Shown: one piece after another, positions 7,807-8,525 of the stretch
Position numbering within the stretch: the stretch's first letter is position 1
Layout: the number at the start of each line of letters is the position of its first letter
From: PZPK01 sp047628385
Lineage (GTDB): Bacteria; Pseudomonadota; Gammaproteobacteria; Pseudomonadales; Oleiphilaceae
Length of the DNA: 8,525 nt
Assembly (NCBI GenBank): GCA_047628385.1
Contig: JBLHVH010000148.1
Location: 1-8,525, forward strand
Direction of reading: 5' to 3'
Made by a program: the position numbers and the translations under genes
The notes under the pieces: model-generated
What the model was told of the DNA's origin: nothing
The model's database searches: none
What the model saw: only the letters and a program-made list of their open reading frames with translations

Positions 7807-8280
7807 TGCGTTCAGAAAATGTTTGGATGGTTTGTGTTAAACGATTTTTACCGCGCTTGGGTGTAGCAGGGAAGGTGGCTTATTGTAGTCGGTTAACGTA
7901 TTGTCCAGTATCCTATATTCATACTTATGGCATATTAAAGCTTTAGACTGGCAATGTTTGCAAACTAAAGCTGTGGCAATACCACTTTATCAGCAATCTG
8001 ATAATCGCTAAGACCTGCTCCGTTTCAGACTCTTACACGTGCAAAAAACGGTACTGTTCAAATAGTCGATATTAGGTTGAAATTCATCAGCTTGAAAGTA
8101 TGCCGAGAGTGTTAGAAAACTACGCTGCTAATGAACAAAATAGACCCTCACTGAAAATATTGGCGTTGATAGCGGTGATTTGTCTTCGTTAATAAAGCGT
8201 GCGAAAACGCACAAAAACGTGTTAAATATTACACTACTTATGTTTTAAAATAGGGTTAATAAAAGGTTGGGCGTATTTTT

Positions 8281-8525
8281 ATGAGTGACGTAGTAATTTG
8301 GTCAGGTATTTTTGCAGGCTTAGTCATAATTTCCGGTTTATGTTGGTTTATCTTTACTAAACTTCGTGATTTAAAGGCGTTTCAAACTCAACGGGCTCAA
8401 AAAGAAGCACAGGAGGCAGAGAAACGTAACTATTTGAAAGATAGTATTCGAGTGATTGCCACCACGATGCTAGAGGATCAAGTTGAACTTTCTGAAGGTT
8501 GTATTCGTATTAAAGTGTTAATTGA
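8281..8525 (+). CDS. DUF2489 family membrane protein, N-terminal part (runs off the window)
   Basis: The 81 visible codons begin with a short N-terminus and a single hydrophobic helix at about residues 5-26, then a basic, Gln/Glu-rich stretch (27-49) likely to be helical and cytoplasmic. YLKDSIRVIATTMLEDQ followed by ELSEGCIRIKVLI (about 51-81) matches the conserved start of DUF2489, a gammaproteobacterial family without known function. The frame is open to the last base, so the C-terminal part lies beyond 8525. ATG 8281 was chosen because the membrane helix follows at once; the only purine-rich stretch, AAAAGG ending at 8266, is rather far upstream (14 bases). In some gammaproteobacteria relatives of this gene lie near hemN and yihI, a recollection that cannot be tested in this window. 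Confidence 0.75.
   Translation, partial: MSDVVIWSGIFAGLVIISGLCWFIFTKLRDLKAFQTQRAQKEAQEAEKRNYLKDSIRVIATTMLEDQVELSEGCIRIKVLI

Larger units (their letters stand above)
7521..7858 (-). pseudogene. TetR/AcrR-family regulator remnant (C-terminal ligand-binding part), frameshifted
   Basis: Reading the minus strand across frame changes gives one coherent TetR C-terminal domain. From 7858 down: RLTQTIQTFSERTS, then, after a shift near 7795-7805, GHSEAYSLIGEPVDSLIEIE and RLIFRQCYADIIDTVL. After a shift at 7687-7701 comes KDIESGELLPQDTRLTATAL and AGILPETLIDPLDP. A further shift near 7570 gives KQAELVKSLQLFY and a stop at 7521-7523. The patterns aYaLi-EPVD-x5-ER-x2-YR and sGELpxQDxrLtAxALxGxlxEtL recall the C-terminal domains of many TetR repressors. 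No helix-turn-helix N-terminus could be read upstream, so the DNA-binding half is missing or too decayed. The family call is by memory of the pattern; the disrupted state is seen directly. No functional product is expected. Confidence 0.6.
7467..8280. other. 814-bp decayed non-coding region
   Basis: No intact gene of useful length exists on either strand. The left half holds the remains of a minus-strand TetR regulator (7521-7858). Further right, the minus strand is open from 7986 to 7837 for 49 codons, in a frame containing a Cys-x2-Cys-x6-Cys pattern, with no start codon or recognised family. A plus-strand ATG frame of 30 codons (8100-8192) and a small GTGCG-aaaa-CGCAC hairpin (8199-8212) are also present. 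Frequent stops in all frames fit gradual loss of one or more genes rather than a regulatory spacer. Confidence 0.6.

Noticed and set aside
8100..8192. Plus-strand 30-codon frame with a hydrophobic C-terminus
   Set aside because: It is very short, has no ribosome binding site, lies in a decayed region and resembles no known small protein.
7467..8280. Intact mobile element or CRISPR array in the gene-free stretch
   Set aside because: No terminal inverted repeats, intact transposase frame or regularly spaced direct repeats were found.

Overview
The window looks like a chromosomal segment of a moderately AT-rich gammaproteobacterium, probably marine or aquatic (Oceanospirillales, Alteromonadales or similar). 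This rests on the protein types: a membrane 7TMR-DISM sensor joined to GGDEF-EAL, a proteobacterial type II NADH dehydrogenase, an RlhA-type U32 protein and a DUF2489 membrane protein. The genus cannot be fixed from the sequence alone. No rRNA, tRNA, CRISPR array, intact insertion sequence or phage gene was seen.

Layout, left to right. Positions 1-224 are a leader with a perfect 18-bp palindrome near the left edge and a plausible sigma70-type promoter. Positions 225-2834 encode a periplasmic-sensing, seven-helix membrane protein with a degenerate GGDEF and an apparently intact EAL domain, so most likely a cyclic-di-GMP phosphodiesterase. Positions 2835-3322 are a 488-bp gap without a convincing gene, holding a 16-bp palindrome upstream of the next gene. 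Positions 3323-4642 encode a single-subunit NADH:quinone oxidoreductase (ndh). Positions 4643-4844 hold a strong hairpin and a perfect TATAAT box. Positions 4845-7466 encode a long-form U32 protein whose two halves look like a fused pair of U32 modules, each with a cysteine set. Positions 7467-8280 are non-coding and decayed; on the minus strand the remains of a TetR-family regulator can be read across at least three frameshifts. Positions 8281-8525 are the start of a DUF2489 membrane protein that runs off the right edge.

All intact genes are on the plus strand, but the gaps of roughly 200 to 800 bp argue for separate transcription units rather than one operon. The genes do not form an obvious pathway: second-messenger signalling, respiratory electron entry and a probable RNA-modification or Fe-S U32 enzyme simply sit side by side. 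The most interesting items are the internal duplication of the U32 protein, with a partly rebuilt second cysteine set, and the TetR pseudogene, one of whose lesions is a three-copy 5-bp tandem repeat. I see no evidence of an undescribed defence or mobile system here.
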